Part shown: positions 25,186-33,747 of the stretch, one piece after another | How positions within the stretch are numbered: position 1 is the stretch's first letter | Layout of the letters: each line of letters starts with the position of its first letter | NCBI RefSeq assembly: GCF_009882985.1 | Contig: NZ_WTUZ01000022.1 | Span: forward strand, 781,065 to 845,064 | Source of the DNA: Paenibacillus silvestris | Lineage (GTDB): Bacteria > Bacillota > Bacilli > Paenibacillales > NBRC-103111 | Reading direction: 5' to 3' | DNA: 64,000 bases | Made by a program: the position numbers and the translations under genes | Notes under the pieces: generated by a model | Database searches by the model: none | Told to the model about the DNA's origin: nothing | The model's input: only the letters and a program-made list of their open reading frames with translations

Positions 25186-25494
25186 CTAATGCACGGTCGG
25201 GGACGCCTCACTTGCCGTGTCTTTCACTGGCTGCGCGGCTGGGGGCAGGACAGCATCGTGCAACTGTTTCTCTAAGTGTCTTACTTTACGATGCAATTTG
25301 TACTGACGAACCATTCCGAAGAGACCGACAATCAGCCCACCTAATAATGTGGAGGTTAGAATAACGAGAATGAGTGGCGTGGATGTTTGGGCAAATATGA
25401 AATTTACTAGCACCGGTTCGACATTCACAACCGCGAAAACGGCTGTAATAAGGGCGAATAATAATGCGCAGATCAGAATCCATTGCATCTTCAT
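25186..25494 (-). CDS. LapA-domain (DUF1049) membrane protein
   Basis: 102 residues with two transmembrane helices (about 5-25 and 40-62) and a basic, coiled cytosolic tail (YKLHRKVRHLEKQLHD). This is the compact DUF1049/LapA layout. The Gram-negative namesake works in lipopolysaccharide assembly, which does not apply to a Gram-positive cell, so function is open. It is downstream of the oligopeptidase gene on the same strand. Confidence 0.8.
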   Translation of the reverse strand: MKMQWILICALLFALITAVFAVVNVEPVLVNFIFAQTSTPLILVILTSTLLGGLIVGLFGMVRQYKLHRKVRHLEKQLHDAVLPPAAQPVKDTASEASPTVH

Positions 25495-25558
25495 CCAGCA
25501 TTCATCCTTTCCATGGAGAAGAGGTTGAAGGCTTGCGCCTCCAACCTCGCTCTTGTTC

Positions 25559-27349
25559 TTACTTCGTAAGTTCTTCCATCTGATCGAGCAAGGAACTGAA
25601 GACGCTCATGGCTTGCTTGATCGGCTCTGGTGTTGACATGTCCACGCCGGCTTTTTTCAGGATATTCAGCGAGTAGTCGCTGCCGCCGCTTTTCAGGAAG
25701 CCCAAGTAACGGTCAACGGCTGGCTGGCCTTCATCCAGAATTTGCTTCGCAAAGCTAGTTGCTGCCGAGAAGCCCGTTGCGTATTTATAAACATAGAAAC
25801 TGTTATAGAAGTGAGGAATACGTGCCCATTCCATCTCAATATCCTGATCTACGACCATGTCATTGCCATGGTACAGCTTATTCAAGCCGTAGTAGATTTC
25901 GCTGAATTCTTGAGGTGTAAGGGACTCGCCTTGCTCAGATTTCTCATGTGTAATCATCTCGAACTCGGCAAACATCGTTTGACGGAAAACCGTAGTACGG
26001 AACTGATCCGCATAATAAGTCAGCAGATAGAGCTTCTCTTTTGGATCCGTCACGCGCTTCAATAAATAATCCATGAGCAGCGCCTCGTTCAGGGTAGAAG
26101 CGACCTCTGCAAGGAAAATCGTATACTGCGCATAGCGGTACTCTTGATTGGCGTCGGACAAATAGGAATGGATGGCATGACCCATTTCATGCGTCAAGGT
26201 GAACATGCTGTTTAAATTGTCTTTGTGGTTCAGCAGCACGTAAGGGTGTGTGCCGTACGCACCCCAGCTGTATGCGCCGTTACGTTTGTTCTTGTTCTCA
26301 TAAACGTCAATCCAATGGTTGTCGAAACCGTCTTGAAGAATTTTTAAGTAATCTTCGCCAAGTGGGGCAAGACTTTTCTTGATTTCTTCTTTGGCTTGCT
26401 GGTAAGTGATATCCATTTTGAACTCTTCAACCAGCGGAGCAAAGAGGTCATACATATGTAATTCATCGACTTTCAGCAGCTTTTTACGGAGCTTCAGATA
26501 ACGCTGCATTTCAGGAAGAGAGTCGTGAATGGTGGAAATTAAGTTGGTGTAGACTTCCTTCTTGATGTTATCGCCGAAAAGGGTCGATTCCAGTACGGAA
26601 GGATAGTGCCGCGCTTTGGTATAAAAAATGTTTTTATTAATATTAGCGCTGAGCGTAGCGCCGATCGTGTTCTTATTGTTGCGGTATGTTTCGTAAACAG
26701 CTTGGAAGGCATTCTTCCGAACTTCCGGATCACGGCTCTCCAAGAATTGAATGTAGCTTCCGTGAGTGAGTTCGACTTCCTCACCTTTTTCGTTCTTCAC
26801 TTTCGGGAACTTCAAATCAGCATTGTTCAGCATGCCGAAGATTGTGCTTGGTGCTCCCGCCATATTGCCAGCTTGAGCGAGCAGTGCTTCCTGTTCTTTG
26901 GATAGCGTATGCGGCTTCTGACGAATCATTTCTTCGAGCGTGTCTTTATAAAAAGATAAAGAAGGATCGTTCACAAGTTGCTGAAGCTTTTCATCAGATA
27001 AACTTAAAATTTCCGGCGAAATGAAGGAGAGAGCTTCGCCCACTTCGACACTGATTTTTTTCGATTTATCGGATAAGGCCTGGTAAGTAGGCTCTGCTGT
27101 ATCTTCATGATGTTTCATGTTGGCATACACATAGAGTCTTTCTGTCTTCAGAGAGACCTCATCTTCCAATTGGAAACATTGTTTGACGGCAGCGGCGTCG
27201 TTAAGTTTTCCTTGGAAGGCGCTGATTTTGCTGATGGAGCCTTTAACATCTTGAAATTCTTTTTCCCAAGCCTTCGCATCGGCAAATAAATCTTCCAGAT
27301 TCCAACGGTGCTCGGCAGGTACTTGTTTGCGTTCCAATAGTTGAGCCAT
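25559..27349 (-). CDS. pepF: Oligoendopeptidase F (M3B metallopeptidase)
   Basis: 596 residues from the ATG at 27349, the usual PepF length. The zinc site is THEMGHAIHSYLSD with a downstream glutamate (FLAEVASTLNEALL). It degrades short peptides. AGGAGGG lies six bases before this ATG, exactly at the canonical family start (AQLLERKQVP...WNLEDLF). The frame stays open upstream to an ATG at 27469 and GTG at 27478 with GGGAG nearby. That 40-residue extension reads as a signal peptide (RWIYVTAAMGLLLSSVPAADLHA), so a secreted form is also possible. Confidence 0.93.
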   Translation of the reverse strand: MAQLLERKQVPAEHRWNLEDLFADAKAWEKEFQDVKGSISKISAFQGKLNDAAAVKQCFQLEDEVSLKTERLYVYANMKHHEDTAEPTYQALSDKSKKISVEVGEALSFISPEILSLSDEKLQQLVNDPSLSFYKDTLEEMIRQKPHTLSKEQEALLAQAGNMAGAPSTIFGMLNNADLKFPKVKNEKGEEVELTHGSYIQFLESRDPEVRKNAFQAVYETYRNNKNTIGATLSANINKNIFYTKARHYPSVLESTLFGDNIKKEVYTNLISTIHDSLPEMQRYLKLRKKLLKVDELHMYDLFAPLVEEFKMDITYQQAKEEIKKSLAPLGEDYLKILQDGFDNHWIDVYENKNKRNGAYSWGAYGTHPYVLLNHKDNLNSMFTLTHEMGHAIHSYLSDANQEYRYAQYTIFLAEVASTLNEALLMDYLLKRVTDPKEKLYLLTYYADQFRTTVFRQTMFAEFEMITHEKSEQGESLTPQEFSEIYYGLNKLYHGNDMVVDQDIEMEWARIPHFYNSFYVYKYATGFSAATSFAKQILDEGQPAVDRYLGFLKSGGSDYSLNILKKAGVDMSTPEPIKQAMSVFSSLLDQMEELTK

Positions 27350-27573
27350 GGGAGCCCTCCTGTCCTTGTTTTGAGTTTGGGGTAAACGGTTTTCCTTCGC
27401 ATGCAAATCGGCTGCTGGGACAGAGCTGAGCAGAAGTCCCATTGCCGCAGTTACATAGATCCAGCGCATTACGGTCACGCTCCCGGCTTATGCCCATGTG
27501 GGGGTTTCTTGATCTAAACCCAGTTCATGGTTTTCACCTAGTATGACCGTTAACCCACTCATTTATGATTATA

Positions 27574-27609
27574 AGAAAAAGCTGGAAGGAAGTAAATTTA
27601 CTTTCCAGC
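27574..27609 (-). terminator. Terminator of the 60-residue membrane protein gene
   Basis: On the minus strand GCTGGAA pairs with TTCCAGC, an inner AGTAAATTTACT extends the hairpin, and TTTTT follows. The stop codon lies within the stem. Confidence 0.75.
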
Positions 27610-27780
27610 GCCAAAGAAGCTGATCAAGATAAGTACAAACGATAACGAGACCATGACGATTGCGAGCAAGGCAAGGTACCGTTTCATTCTAGCTGGAAGG
27701 CTGTCTTTTTTTATAATCAAAATGATGGCAAGACAGAAGGATACGAGTACAAATGTGAGTATAGAACCGGAATCGGTCAT
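27598..27780 (-). CDS. Small membrane protein, 60 residues
   Basis: Two hydrophobic segments (about 6-24 and 33-56) are separated by a short basic loop (KKDSLPARMKRY). AAGGATG lies about eight bases before the ATG and a good terminator follows. I do not recognise a named family; conserved-hypothetical membrane proteins of this shape are common in Paenibacillaceae. The TerC gene upstream runs in the same direction but ends 88 bases away. Confidence 0.65.
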   Translation of the reverse strand: MTDSGSILTFVLVSFCLAIILIIKKDSLPARMKRYLALLAIVMVSLSFVLILISFFGAGK

Positions 27781-27868
27781 TGGTGAATCATCCTTATCCC
27801 TATAGAATATGACGCATGCTAACTACTGCATGATAGTAACTTTCGCTACCTATAGGCAAACTCCTTTT

Positions 27869-28705
27869 TCAGCCGGCATGCTGCATCGTTTCATCTGGAT
27901 TTTCATCCTCTTCTGTCTTTACCAGAATTAACTTCCCACGAGAATCCATCTTTACTGTAAAACGATCCTCCGGAGCAATTTGCGCTTCATCGCTTAATTC
28001 TTTAGGCAGTTTTAATTGTCCGCGGTCCCCGACTTCTACGAGGTAACCAACCATTTTGGACCATTTGCCTGCCGCAAGCACGATGATAACAAGCAGACCG
28101 ATAAGCAGCCATTTGCCAAGCGGATTTGAAGCAAAATAAGGGGAGAGGAACTTCTCGCCGGTAATCATTTTACCTGCTGTTAATGCGAGTACGCCTGCGC
28201 CGATATACATGATCCACGGATATTTTTCAATCCATTTGATGAACAAGGTGCTGCCCCAGACCACGATAGGGACACTAACGAGTAGACCGATGATGACTAG
28301 CAGGAAATTTCCATGAGCTGCGCCAGCGACAGCAATTACGTTATCCAGACCCATTACGGCGTCAGCGATAATAATCGTACGAATCGCAGCCCACATGCTG
28401 CTCTTAGCTTGAACTTGTTCGTGATTTTTCTTTTCGCTAAGCAGCTTATACGAAATCCATAGGAGCAAGATGCCACCGGCCAAGAGAAGACCAGGAATTT
28501 TCAAAAGTGTGACCACGATGAGGGTTGCCAGAGCGCGAATAACGATGGCGCCTACTGTACCCCATAAGATGACTTTCTTTTGTGTTTTCTTTTCCAAATT
28601 ACGTGCCGCCATACCGATAACGATCGCGTTATCTCCTGCAAGTACCAAATCAATGAGGATAATACTGAGTAATGAAACGAAAAAAGCTGCTGATAACCAT
28701 TCCAC
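27869..28705 (-). CDS. TerC family membrane protein, probable Mn2+ exporter
   Basis: About 278 residues from GTG 28705, which has AAAGGAG eight bases upstream. Seven to eight hydrophobic segments include the TerC signatures DLVLAGDNAIVIGMA and ADAVMGLDNVIAVAGAAHG, whose acidic and Asn residues line the metal path. The soluble tail (about 230-278) is charged. Bacillus TerC proteins of this group (YkoY, YceF) load manganese onto exported enzymes or expel it. A yybP-ykoY riboswitch in its leader ties expression to Mn2+. Confidence 0.9.
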   Translation of the reverse strand: MEWLSAAFFVSLLSIILIDLVLAGDNAIVIGMAARNLEKKTQKKVILWGTVGAIVIRALATLIVVTLLKIPGLLLAGGILLLWISYKLLSEKKNHEQVQAKSSMWAAIRTIIIADAVMGLDNVIAVAGAAHGNFLLVIIGLLVSVPIVVWGSTLFIKWIEKYPWIMYIGAGVLALTAGKMITGEKFLSPYFASNPLGKWLLIGLLVIIVLAAGKWSKMVGYLVEVGDRGQLKLPKELSDEAQIAPEDRFTVKMDSRGKLILVKTEEDENPDETMQHAG

Positions 28706-28732
28706 AACGACCACTCCTTTAGCAATTTTTTT

Positions 28733-28775
28733 GAAAAAAAATAGAGCCCAGCACCGATGACCGGTGAAGGCTCTA
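28733..28775 (-). terminator. Expression-platform terminator of the manganese riboswitch
   Basis: On the minus strand TAGAGCC...CACCG pairs with CGGTG...GGCTCTA and runs into TTTTTT. It lies between the aptamer and the terC ribosome site. Confidence 0.8.
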
Positions 28776-28806
28776 ATTCATCAAAAAAGACCTTCACCAA
28801 AAATTT

Positions 28807-28914
28807 GGCAAAGGTCTTGCTAACAACGATAATCGTTGCCAATAAAGCCGGGATCTGATGAGGATCCGAATTGACGACTTTACTGTATCAGCTACTCCCC
28901 TTTGGAGTATTACG
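28807..28914 (-). ncRNA. yybP-ykoY manganese riboswitch
   Basis: Minus-strand reading gives the family hallmarks in order: AAAGGGGAGTAGC, then AGTCGTCAATTCG, CCGGCTTTATTGGC and GTTAGCAAGACCTTTGCC, which pairs back with the 5' GGGGAGTAGC region's helix. This family binds Mn2+ and turns on manganese exporters. The aptamer is followed by a terminator and then the TerC gene, the expected arrangement. Confidence 0.95.
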
Positions 28915-28931
28915 TATGAACTTGTAACTTA

Positions 28932-28960
28932 ATTATAAAAAGATAGAGAAGGAAAGTCAA
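28932..28960 (-). promoter_or_regulatory. Promoter of the riboswitch-terC transcript
   Basis: On the minus strand TTGACT, a 17-base spacer and TATAAT, placed about 18 bases before the aptamer. Confidence 0.8.
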
Positions 28961-28979
28961 GGCATTTGGTCTAATCCGC

Positions 28980-29225
28980 TTATACTTCTTTGAAAGCCTC
29001 CATAATCGCTTGCCATTCTTCTTCCGTACCATCGAACTTATCCTTAGCAAATCGTTCATTTGCCCAGTGCAGCATCGCTGGACGCCCGATAAACGTGTGA
29101 CACTCTTCGCCCCACTGGTCGGAGATCTCAGTAAGCACAATTTTGGTTCCCTGGACCTCAACATTGAGCATGTTCCATTTATCTTTTTTGTAGATCGTAT
29201 GTTTCTTGAAAGGTTGTTTTGACAC
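28980..29225 (-). CDS. Conserved hypothetical protein, about 81 residues
   Basis: The GTG at 29225 has GAGGAA upstream at the right distance; the longer frame to 29339 has no ribosome site and an unlikely N-terminus. The protein is small and soluble: a basic N-terminus (KKHTIYKKDKW), beta-like segments (MLNVEVQGTKIVLTEI) and an acidic C-terminal helix (GTEEEWQAIMEAFKEV). No family recognised. Confidence 0.65.
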   Translation of the reverse strand: MSKQPFKKHTIYKKDKWNMLNVEVQGTKIVLTEISDQWGEECHTFIGRPAMLHWANERFAKDKFDGTEEEWQAIMEAFKEV

Positions 29226-29425
29226 GGTTGTTCCTCGTTTCTGTAGTAAGCTTATAGATATATGCAATCGTATCATAAATAGACTTGATTTCCAAACAGG
29301 TCCTCGAGAATTCCTTATTGCCACAGGCAGACCCCCCATGATAAAATTCTCCTAATCCTTTCCAGAGGGAAATGGGTTACGAGGCAGGTTGCTGCGCACA
29401 TTAGAAGAGCTGAGGAGAGATGAGC

Positions 29426-30142
29426 ATGGAACAAAAGCAGATTTATGAGCAAGCGGGGGTCGCTATGACCTCAAGATCTTTCGCCGAGTATGAGAAAATG
29501 TTTATGCTGCAGACGGAACAATTGCAAGGTAGACGCGTCCTGGATGTTGCTGGCGGTGCTTCTTCATTTACGACAGAAGCAAGGAAGCTTGGCATTCTCT
29601 CGGAGGCAGTTGACCCGTTGTATGAGAAATCATCAGAAGAGATCGACAAACATGGCAGACAAGAAATTGAGCTCGTTGCGGCCAAGATGGAGAAGCTCCA
29701 GAAGGTCTATGACTGGACGTTCTATGGTTCACTTCAAAATCATACGGCAGGACGTGTAAAGAGCCTAGAAAGGTTCGTAGAGGACTTCTCAAGCTATGAT
29801 GGAGAGGCAAGGTACCATGCAGCTTGTCTTCCGGTACTGCCGTTCGAGCAAGAATCCTTTGATCTTGTGCTATGCAGTCACTTTCTCTTTCTGTATGAAG
29901 AGCAGTTCGATTATAATTTTCATCTAGCGGCGGTGCGAGAATTGATTCGCGTCGCAAAGTCAGGCGGAGAAGTAAGGATTTATCCGCTGCTCAGTTTTCG
30001 AACAGAGGAGTATAGCAGACTGCCTGATTTAATAAATGAACTCACAAATGCGGGATATTTGGTTGAAAAAAGAGAGGCAAGCCTACCATTTTTACCAAAT
30101 TCCCATCAATATTTAAGCATAATTAAGATGGCCTCTGCATAG
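29426..30142 (+). CDS. Class I SAM-dependent methyltransferase
   Basis: About 238 residues from ATG 29426 (GAGGAGAG upstream). The SAM-binding motif I is RRVLDVAGGASSFTTEA, with an acidic motif II (AVDPLYE) and a motif IV-like SFDLVLCSHFLFLY. C-terminal residues IRVAKSGGEVRIYPLL match the methyltransferase beta sheet. The substrate is not predictable. It stands alone before the cold shock gene. Confidence 0.8.
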   Translation: MEQKQIYEQAGVAMTSRSFAEYEKMFMLQTEQLQGRRVLDVAGGASSFTTEARKLGILSEAVDPLYEKSSEEIDKHGRQEIELVAAKMEKLQKVYDWTFYGSLQNHTAGRVKSLERFVEDFSSYDGEARYHAACLPVLPFEQESFDLVLCSHFLFLYEEQFDYNFHLAAVRELIRVAKSGGEVRIYPLLSFRTEEYSRLPDLINELTNAGYLVEKREASLPFLPNSHQYLSIIKMASA

Positions 30143-30195
30143 AGGAAAACCTTGGTACATCAACAAATTTTAGCATGTCCAGAGCTTTTTATGCG

Positions 30196-30224
30196 TTGAT
30201 TTATCCCCATTCTGATGGTATAAT
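30196..30224 (+). promoter_or_regulatory. Promoter of the cold shock protein gene
   Basis: TTGATT (30196-30201), 17-base spacer, TATAAT (30219-30224). About 40 bases of leader precede the ribosome site. Confidence 0.75.
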
Positions 30225-30269
30225 TTCCTTATTCGTCATAGATGGCGATATTTTTAGGAGGTTGTTCAT

Positions 30270-30467
30270 TTGAAAGGTACAGTTAAATGGTTTAACGCAG
30301 AAAAAGGCTACGGTTTCATTTCTGTTGATGGAGGCGACGATGTATTCGTTCACTTCTCCGCAATTCAGGGCGAAGGATTCAAAACATTAGAAGAAGGCCA
30401 ATCCGTTGAGTTCGATATTACTCAAGGCAACCGTGGTCCTCAAGCAGCTAACGTCACCAAATTATAA
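30270..30467 (+). CDS. Cold shock protein, CspA/CspB family
   Basis: 65 residues, a single cold shock domain with both RNA-binding motifs intact: KGYGFI (RNP1) and VFVHF (RNP2), starting MKGTVKWFN. It binds single-stranded nucleic acid and melts mRNA structure. The start is a TTG with AGGAGG seven bases upstream, so initiation is by a non-ATG codon. It is monocistronic, with its own promoter and terminator. Confidence 0.95.
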   Translation: MKGTVKWFNAEKGYGFISVDGGDDVFVHFSAIQGEGFKTLEEGQSVEFDITQGNRGPQAANVTKL

Positions 30468-30517
30468 GAAATTGGGAGTCCCCACTTATAAATAGAGTGT
30501 CATAGCACAAACAACAG

Positions 30518-30546
30518 AGACAGTCCCCTGTGGGACTGTCTTTTTT
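30518..30546 (+). terminator. Terminator of the cold shock gene
   Basis: GACAGTCCC pairs with GGGACTGTC across a four-base loop, then six T. Confidence 0.88.
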
Positions 30547-30554
30547 GCTGCAAG

Positions 30555-30597
30555 AAAGGCCTGCACACGTCCAATTAGGGGGTGCACAGGCTTTTAA
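30555..30597 (-). terminator. Terminator downstream of gntP
   Basis: AGGCCTGCACAC on one side pairs imperfectly with GTGCACAGGCTT on the other, next to the permease stop. T content is modest on both strands. Confidence 0.5.
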
Positions 30598-30599
30598 TT

Positions 30600-31925
30600 T
30601 TAAACGAAGATATCGATAATGAGCACGGTACCGAATGCAATGAAGGATAGGAGTGTTTCTAGCACGGTCCACGTTTTGAACGTTTCTTTGACGGTTAGTC
30701 CGAGGTACTCCTTCACCATCCAGAAGCCAGCGTCGTTGACGTGGGAAAGCATCAGTGAACCCGCGCCTGTGGCGATAACGAGCAGCTCGAGATTAACGCC
30801 AGACATATGCTCAACGATGGGGGAGACAATACCCGCGGCTGTCGTTAATGCGACCGTCGCTGAACCTGTCGCGACACGGATTAACCCAGCAACCATGAAC
30901 GCCAGCACGATAGGAGAGAGCGAAATATTCTCGGCCATTTGCGCGATAGAAGTACCTACGCCGCTTGCGATAAGGATTTGTTTAAATCCGCCGCCAGCAC
31001 CGATAATCAAAATAATCGAACCAACAGGCAACAGGCAATCATGGGACAGTTTGCTGATATAATTTTTGCTCATACCTTGGCGGATGCCCAGGAAGTAGAA
31101 GGCAGCGAAACAAGAGATGAGCAGCGCGATTACGGAATTCCCGATAAAAATAAGGAATTTCATGAATCCGCTTGGTATGGGCAGGTAAGGCGCAATGACG
31201 GACAAAACCATCAATAATACGGGCAGTAAAATGATGAAAAAAGAAATACCGGCGCCAGGCAATTTTTCAGGCTCCGTGCTTGAATCAAGAAGCTCCGGTT
31301 CATTCGCAGGAATAACACGTTTGTTTATCCACTTGGCAAACAGAGGGCCAGCAATGATAGCCGCTGGAATCGCAATGATCAGGGCGTAGATCAGCACTTT
31401 GCCGATATCTGCTTTGAAAATGCCGATAGCCGTCATAGCACCAGGGTGAGGCGGAACCAGACCGTGTACAATGGATAAACCAGCAATGACGGGTAAACCG
31501 ATGAGCAATATATTTTGTTTCGTTGATTTGTGAATGGAGATCACAAGCGGCAGCAGCATAACGATCCCAACGTCAAAAAATACGGGGATCCCGATAATAA
31601 AACCGGATAGCAGCATAGCCCATGGCAAACGTTTTTCACCAAAAACGCGGATAAAGAAATTGGCAACTTGAGTGCCAGCCCCGGAATCCGACATCATTTT
31701 ACCTAGAATTGTACCTAATGCTAAAATACCGACCAAATGGCCCAGAACAGCACCGACGCCGGTTTCGTAAGCGCCAACGATTTTATCCATAGACAGACCC
31801 GCCATTAGCGCTAAGAACAAGCTAGCAACGGTTAAAGATATAAAGGCATGCCATTTCCACCAAGCTACACCAAGAATGACAATGACAATAGCAAGCAGGG
31901 TAACAATCAGTAGATATATATTCAT
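30600..31925 (-). CDS. gntP: GntP family gluconate/sugar-acid:H+ symporter
   Basis: 441 residues, standard for the family, with about 12 hydrophobic segments. Typical stretches are VPPHPGAMTAIGIFKADIG, GSIILIIGAGGGFKQIL and MLSHVNDAGFWMVKEYLGL. It imports an aldonic acid such as gluconate with protons. AGAGGGA precedes the ATG. As last gene of the sugar-acid operon it would bring in the unphosphorylated substrate, in contrast to the PTS-driven dga operon of Salmonella. Confidence 0.93.
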   Translation of the reverse strand: MNIYLLIVTLLAIVIVILGVAWWKWHAFISLTVASLFLALMAGLSMDKIVGAYETGVGAVLGHLVGILALGTILGKMMSDSGAGTQVANFFIRVFGEKRLPWAMLLSGFIIGIPVFFDVGIVMLLPLVISIHKSTKQNILLIGLPVIAGLSIVHGLVPPHPGAMTAIGIFKADIGKVLIYALIIAIPAAIIAGPLFAKWINKRVIPANEPELLDSSTEPEKLPGAGISFFIILLPVLLMVLSVIAPYLPIPSGFMKFLIFIGNSVIALLISCFAAFYFLGIRQGMSKNYISKLSHDCLLPVGSIILIIGAGGGFKQILIASGVGTSIAQMAENISLSPIVLAFMVAGLIRVATGSATVALTTAAGIVSPIVEHMSGVNLELLVIATGAGSLMLSHVNDAGFWMVKEYLGLTVKETFKTWTVLETLLSFIAFGTVLIIDIFV

Positions 31926-32005
31926 CGTAGATCCCTCTTCTCAAGAAGTTAGTAAGCGTTATCAATGTGTCGACGAGAAAAGGAAACGAGCTGCAGCCAG
32001 TATTC

Positions 32006-32719
32006 CTAGGTATCGTAATTAACTACATAATTGTGCATTTCGGTACTGTAATGCCCAGCGCTGAATTCGATCAGATTGCCTTGTTCATCATAGGAGTATC
32101 GCAATCTGTTCAGTAAGGGCGTGCCTGCTTTCACTTGCAGCATGTCCTCCACATGGGAAGAAGCGGTGACAGCAGCAAATTCATCCCGATATTTCTCTAA
32201 GACAATGCCGTGGTCTTCAAGGAGCTCATAGAGGGATTGTTCGTTCAAATCCGTGAGTTCGATGGAGGCCATTTGCAGGGAGAGATAATGGGAATAGTGA
32301 ATATAGGGTTTCTCATCTAAATGGTAAAGACGTTCGATATAGAAACATTGCTCGCCAAATAGCTGATAGGGCAGTGTTCCTGGTGTATTCGAGACAATCT
32401 CAGCGCGCAGCAACTGCTTGTGAATCTGGTGGCCTTCTTCAACAAGCACCTCTGTGAACCGTTTCCATTTGGAAAGCTTCGACAGGGAAGCATTGCGAAT
32501 CACTTTGGTTCCTTTGCCGCTGCCTTTTTCCAAGTATCCCTCTTGTGCCAGCTCTTTGATGGCATTGCGAACGGTAATCTTGCTGACGTTAAATTCCTGC
32601 TCCAACTGGGGTTCAGAAGGAATATTGGTACCCAAAGGATACACACCGTGTAAGATGCGATCCTTCAGGATATTCATAATTTGCAAATATAAGGGCCGTT
32701 TATTGCGAGATAAGTTCAC
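32006..32719 (-). CDS. GntR family regulator, HutC subfamily
   Basis: 237 residues. The N-terminal winged helix (about 8-72) reads ILKDRILHGVYPLGTNIPSEPQLEQ and VSKITVRNAIKELAQEGYL, and the C-terminal UTRA ligand domain (about 90-232) is of the HutC type that senses sugar or amino acid derivatives. It starts with GTG and a weak ribosome site 11 bases after the kinase gene stop, so it is probably coupled within the operon. Likely targets are the two TATAACGTTATA palindromes at 36781 and 36827, giving autoregulation. Confidence 0.9.
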   Translation of the reverse strand: MNLSRNKRPLYLQIMNILKDRILHGVYPLGTNIPSEPQLEQEFNVSKITVRNAIKELAQEGYLEKGSGKGTKVIRNASLSKLSKWKRFTEVLVEEGHQIHKQLLRAEIVSNTPGTLPYQLFGEQCFYIERLYHLDEKPYIHYSHYLSLQMASIELTDLNEQSLYELLEDHGIVLEKYRDEFAAVTASSHVEDMLQVKAGTPLLNRLRYSYDEQGNLIEFSAGHYSTEMHNYVVNYDT

Positions 32720-32730
32720 CTAAACGTTCA

Positions 32731-33747
32731 CTACCTTTCTACATCGCCCACAGCTTCCGTCATCGCTCGCAGGATATCGCTTTCTGATGACATTGGCGTA
32801 TCGCCAACAATCGTATGCGCGAGCATGCCTGCGGCAGCTGCAAAACCGACTGTTTTTTCAGGCGAAAATCCTTCGATTTCCCCATGTACGATACCGCTTG
32901 TGTAGGCATCTCCAGCACCAATTCTATCATAGATAGAAAATGTGAGTAGATTAGAAAAGGTGAACGCTTGATTCTTATAAATGAATCCACGTAAGGAATG
33001 CGTGTTATCACTGTTGATGTGTCGATGTGTTCCTGCAATGACAGCGATCTGATACTTGTCTGCAACCGCTGGAATCAGTTCCATCAGTTGATCTTGACGT
33101 TCCGTATGATCGGTATGCATGCCCAGGATATACATGGCATCTTTCTCGTTCATCATGACAATGTCAGCGAGCTGAAGCATGTCTTCGTAATGAGGTTTTG
33201 CTTTCGTATAACCGCCTTCACCCCAGTGGGCAGGACGATAATTGCAATCGAAAACAACGGTGCCGCCGTGAGCCTTGACTTCTTTGGCCAAAGCTTTCAT
33301 ATGCTGACGCACGTTATCATTCATGGCGAGAGTAATCCCGCAGAAATGGATAATATCGATATTTTGAGCAATCTCAGCAAAAGCATAAGTGCCTTCCGGA
33401 GCCGTGTTGAAACTGCTTTCTTGCCGGTTGGAGTAGGTCACACGGCTGGGCCGCGCACCGAAACCATTTTCTAAGAAATACATACCGACAAAGTTGCCGC
33501 CTCGGGTAATCATCGACGAGTTGATGCCTAATTTGCGTAAATAAGCTTCTGCCGCATCTCCAACTGAGTTGGATGGCAATCTGGAGACCAGGAACCCGGT
33601 ATGACCGAAGCGAGCAAGCGCGGAGCTGATATTCACTCCTGTACCGGAGAACGTATAGTTTAGCGAGCTGGCTTGGGACAAGAGTTCATAACCTGGCACC
33701 TGCAGGCGCATCATAACCTCTCCAAAAGCAGCAATTCGCTTAGCCAT
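32731..33747 (-). CDS. kdgK: PfkB family sugar kinase, probable 2-keto-3-deoxygluconate kinase
   Basis: About 338 residues from ATG 33747 (MAKRIAAFGEVMMRL). Ribokinase-fold signatures are the N-terminal GEVMMRL, the FSGTGVNISSALARFG substrate region and RIGAGDAYTSGIVHG, with the catalytic Asp and anion hole. It transfers phosphate from ATP to the 6-OH of 2-keto-3-deoxygluconate, the substrate expected from its operon neighbours, giving KDPG for the aldolase encoded upstream. It overlaps that aldolase gene by eight bases. Confidence 0.88.
   Translation of the reverse strand: MAKRIAAFGEVMMRLQVPGYELLSQASSLNYTFSGTGVNISSALARFGHTGFLVSRLPSNSVGDAAEAYLRKLGINSSMITRGGNFVGMYFLENGFGARPSRVTYSNRQESSFNTAPEGTYAFAEIAQNIDIIHFCGITLAMNDNVRQHMKALAKEVKAHGGTVVFDCNYRPAHWGEGGYTKAKPHYEDMLQLADIVMMNEKDAMYILGMHTDHTERQDQLMELIPAVADKYQIAVIAGTHRHINSDNTHSLRGFIYKNQAFTFSNLLTFSIYDRIGAGDAYTSGIVHGEIEGFSPEKTVGFAAAAGMLAHTIVGDTPMSSESDILRAMTEAVGDVER

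Noticed and set aside
29568-29957. 129-codon minus-strand frame opposite the SAM methyltransferase gene
   Set aside because: Antisense shadow without ribosome site or recognisable domains.
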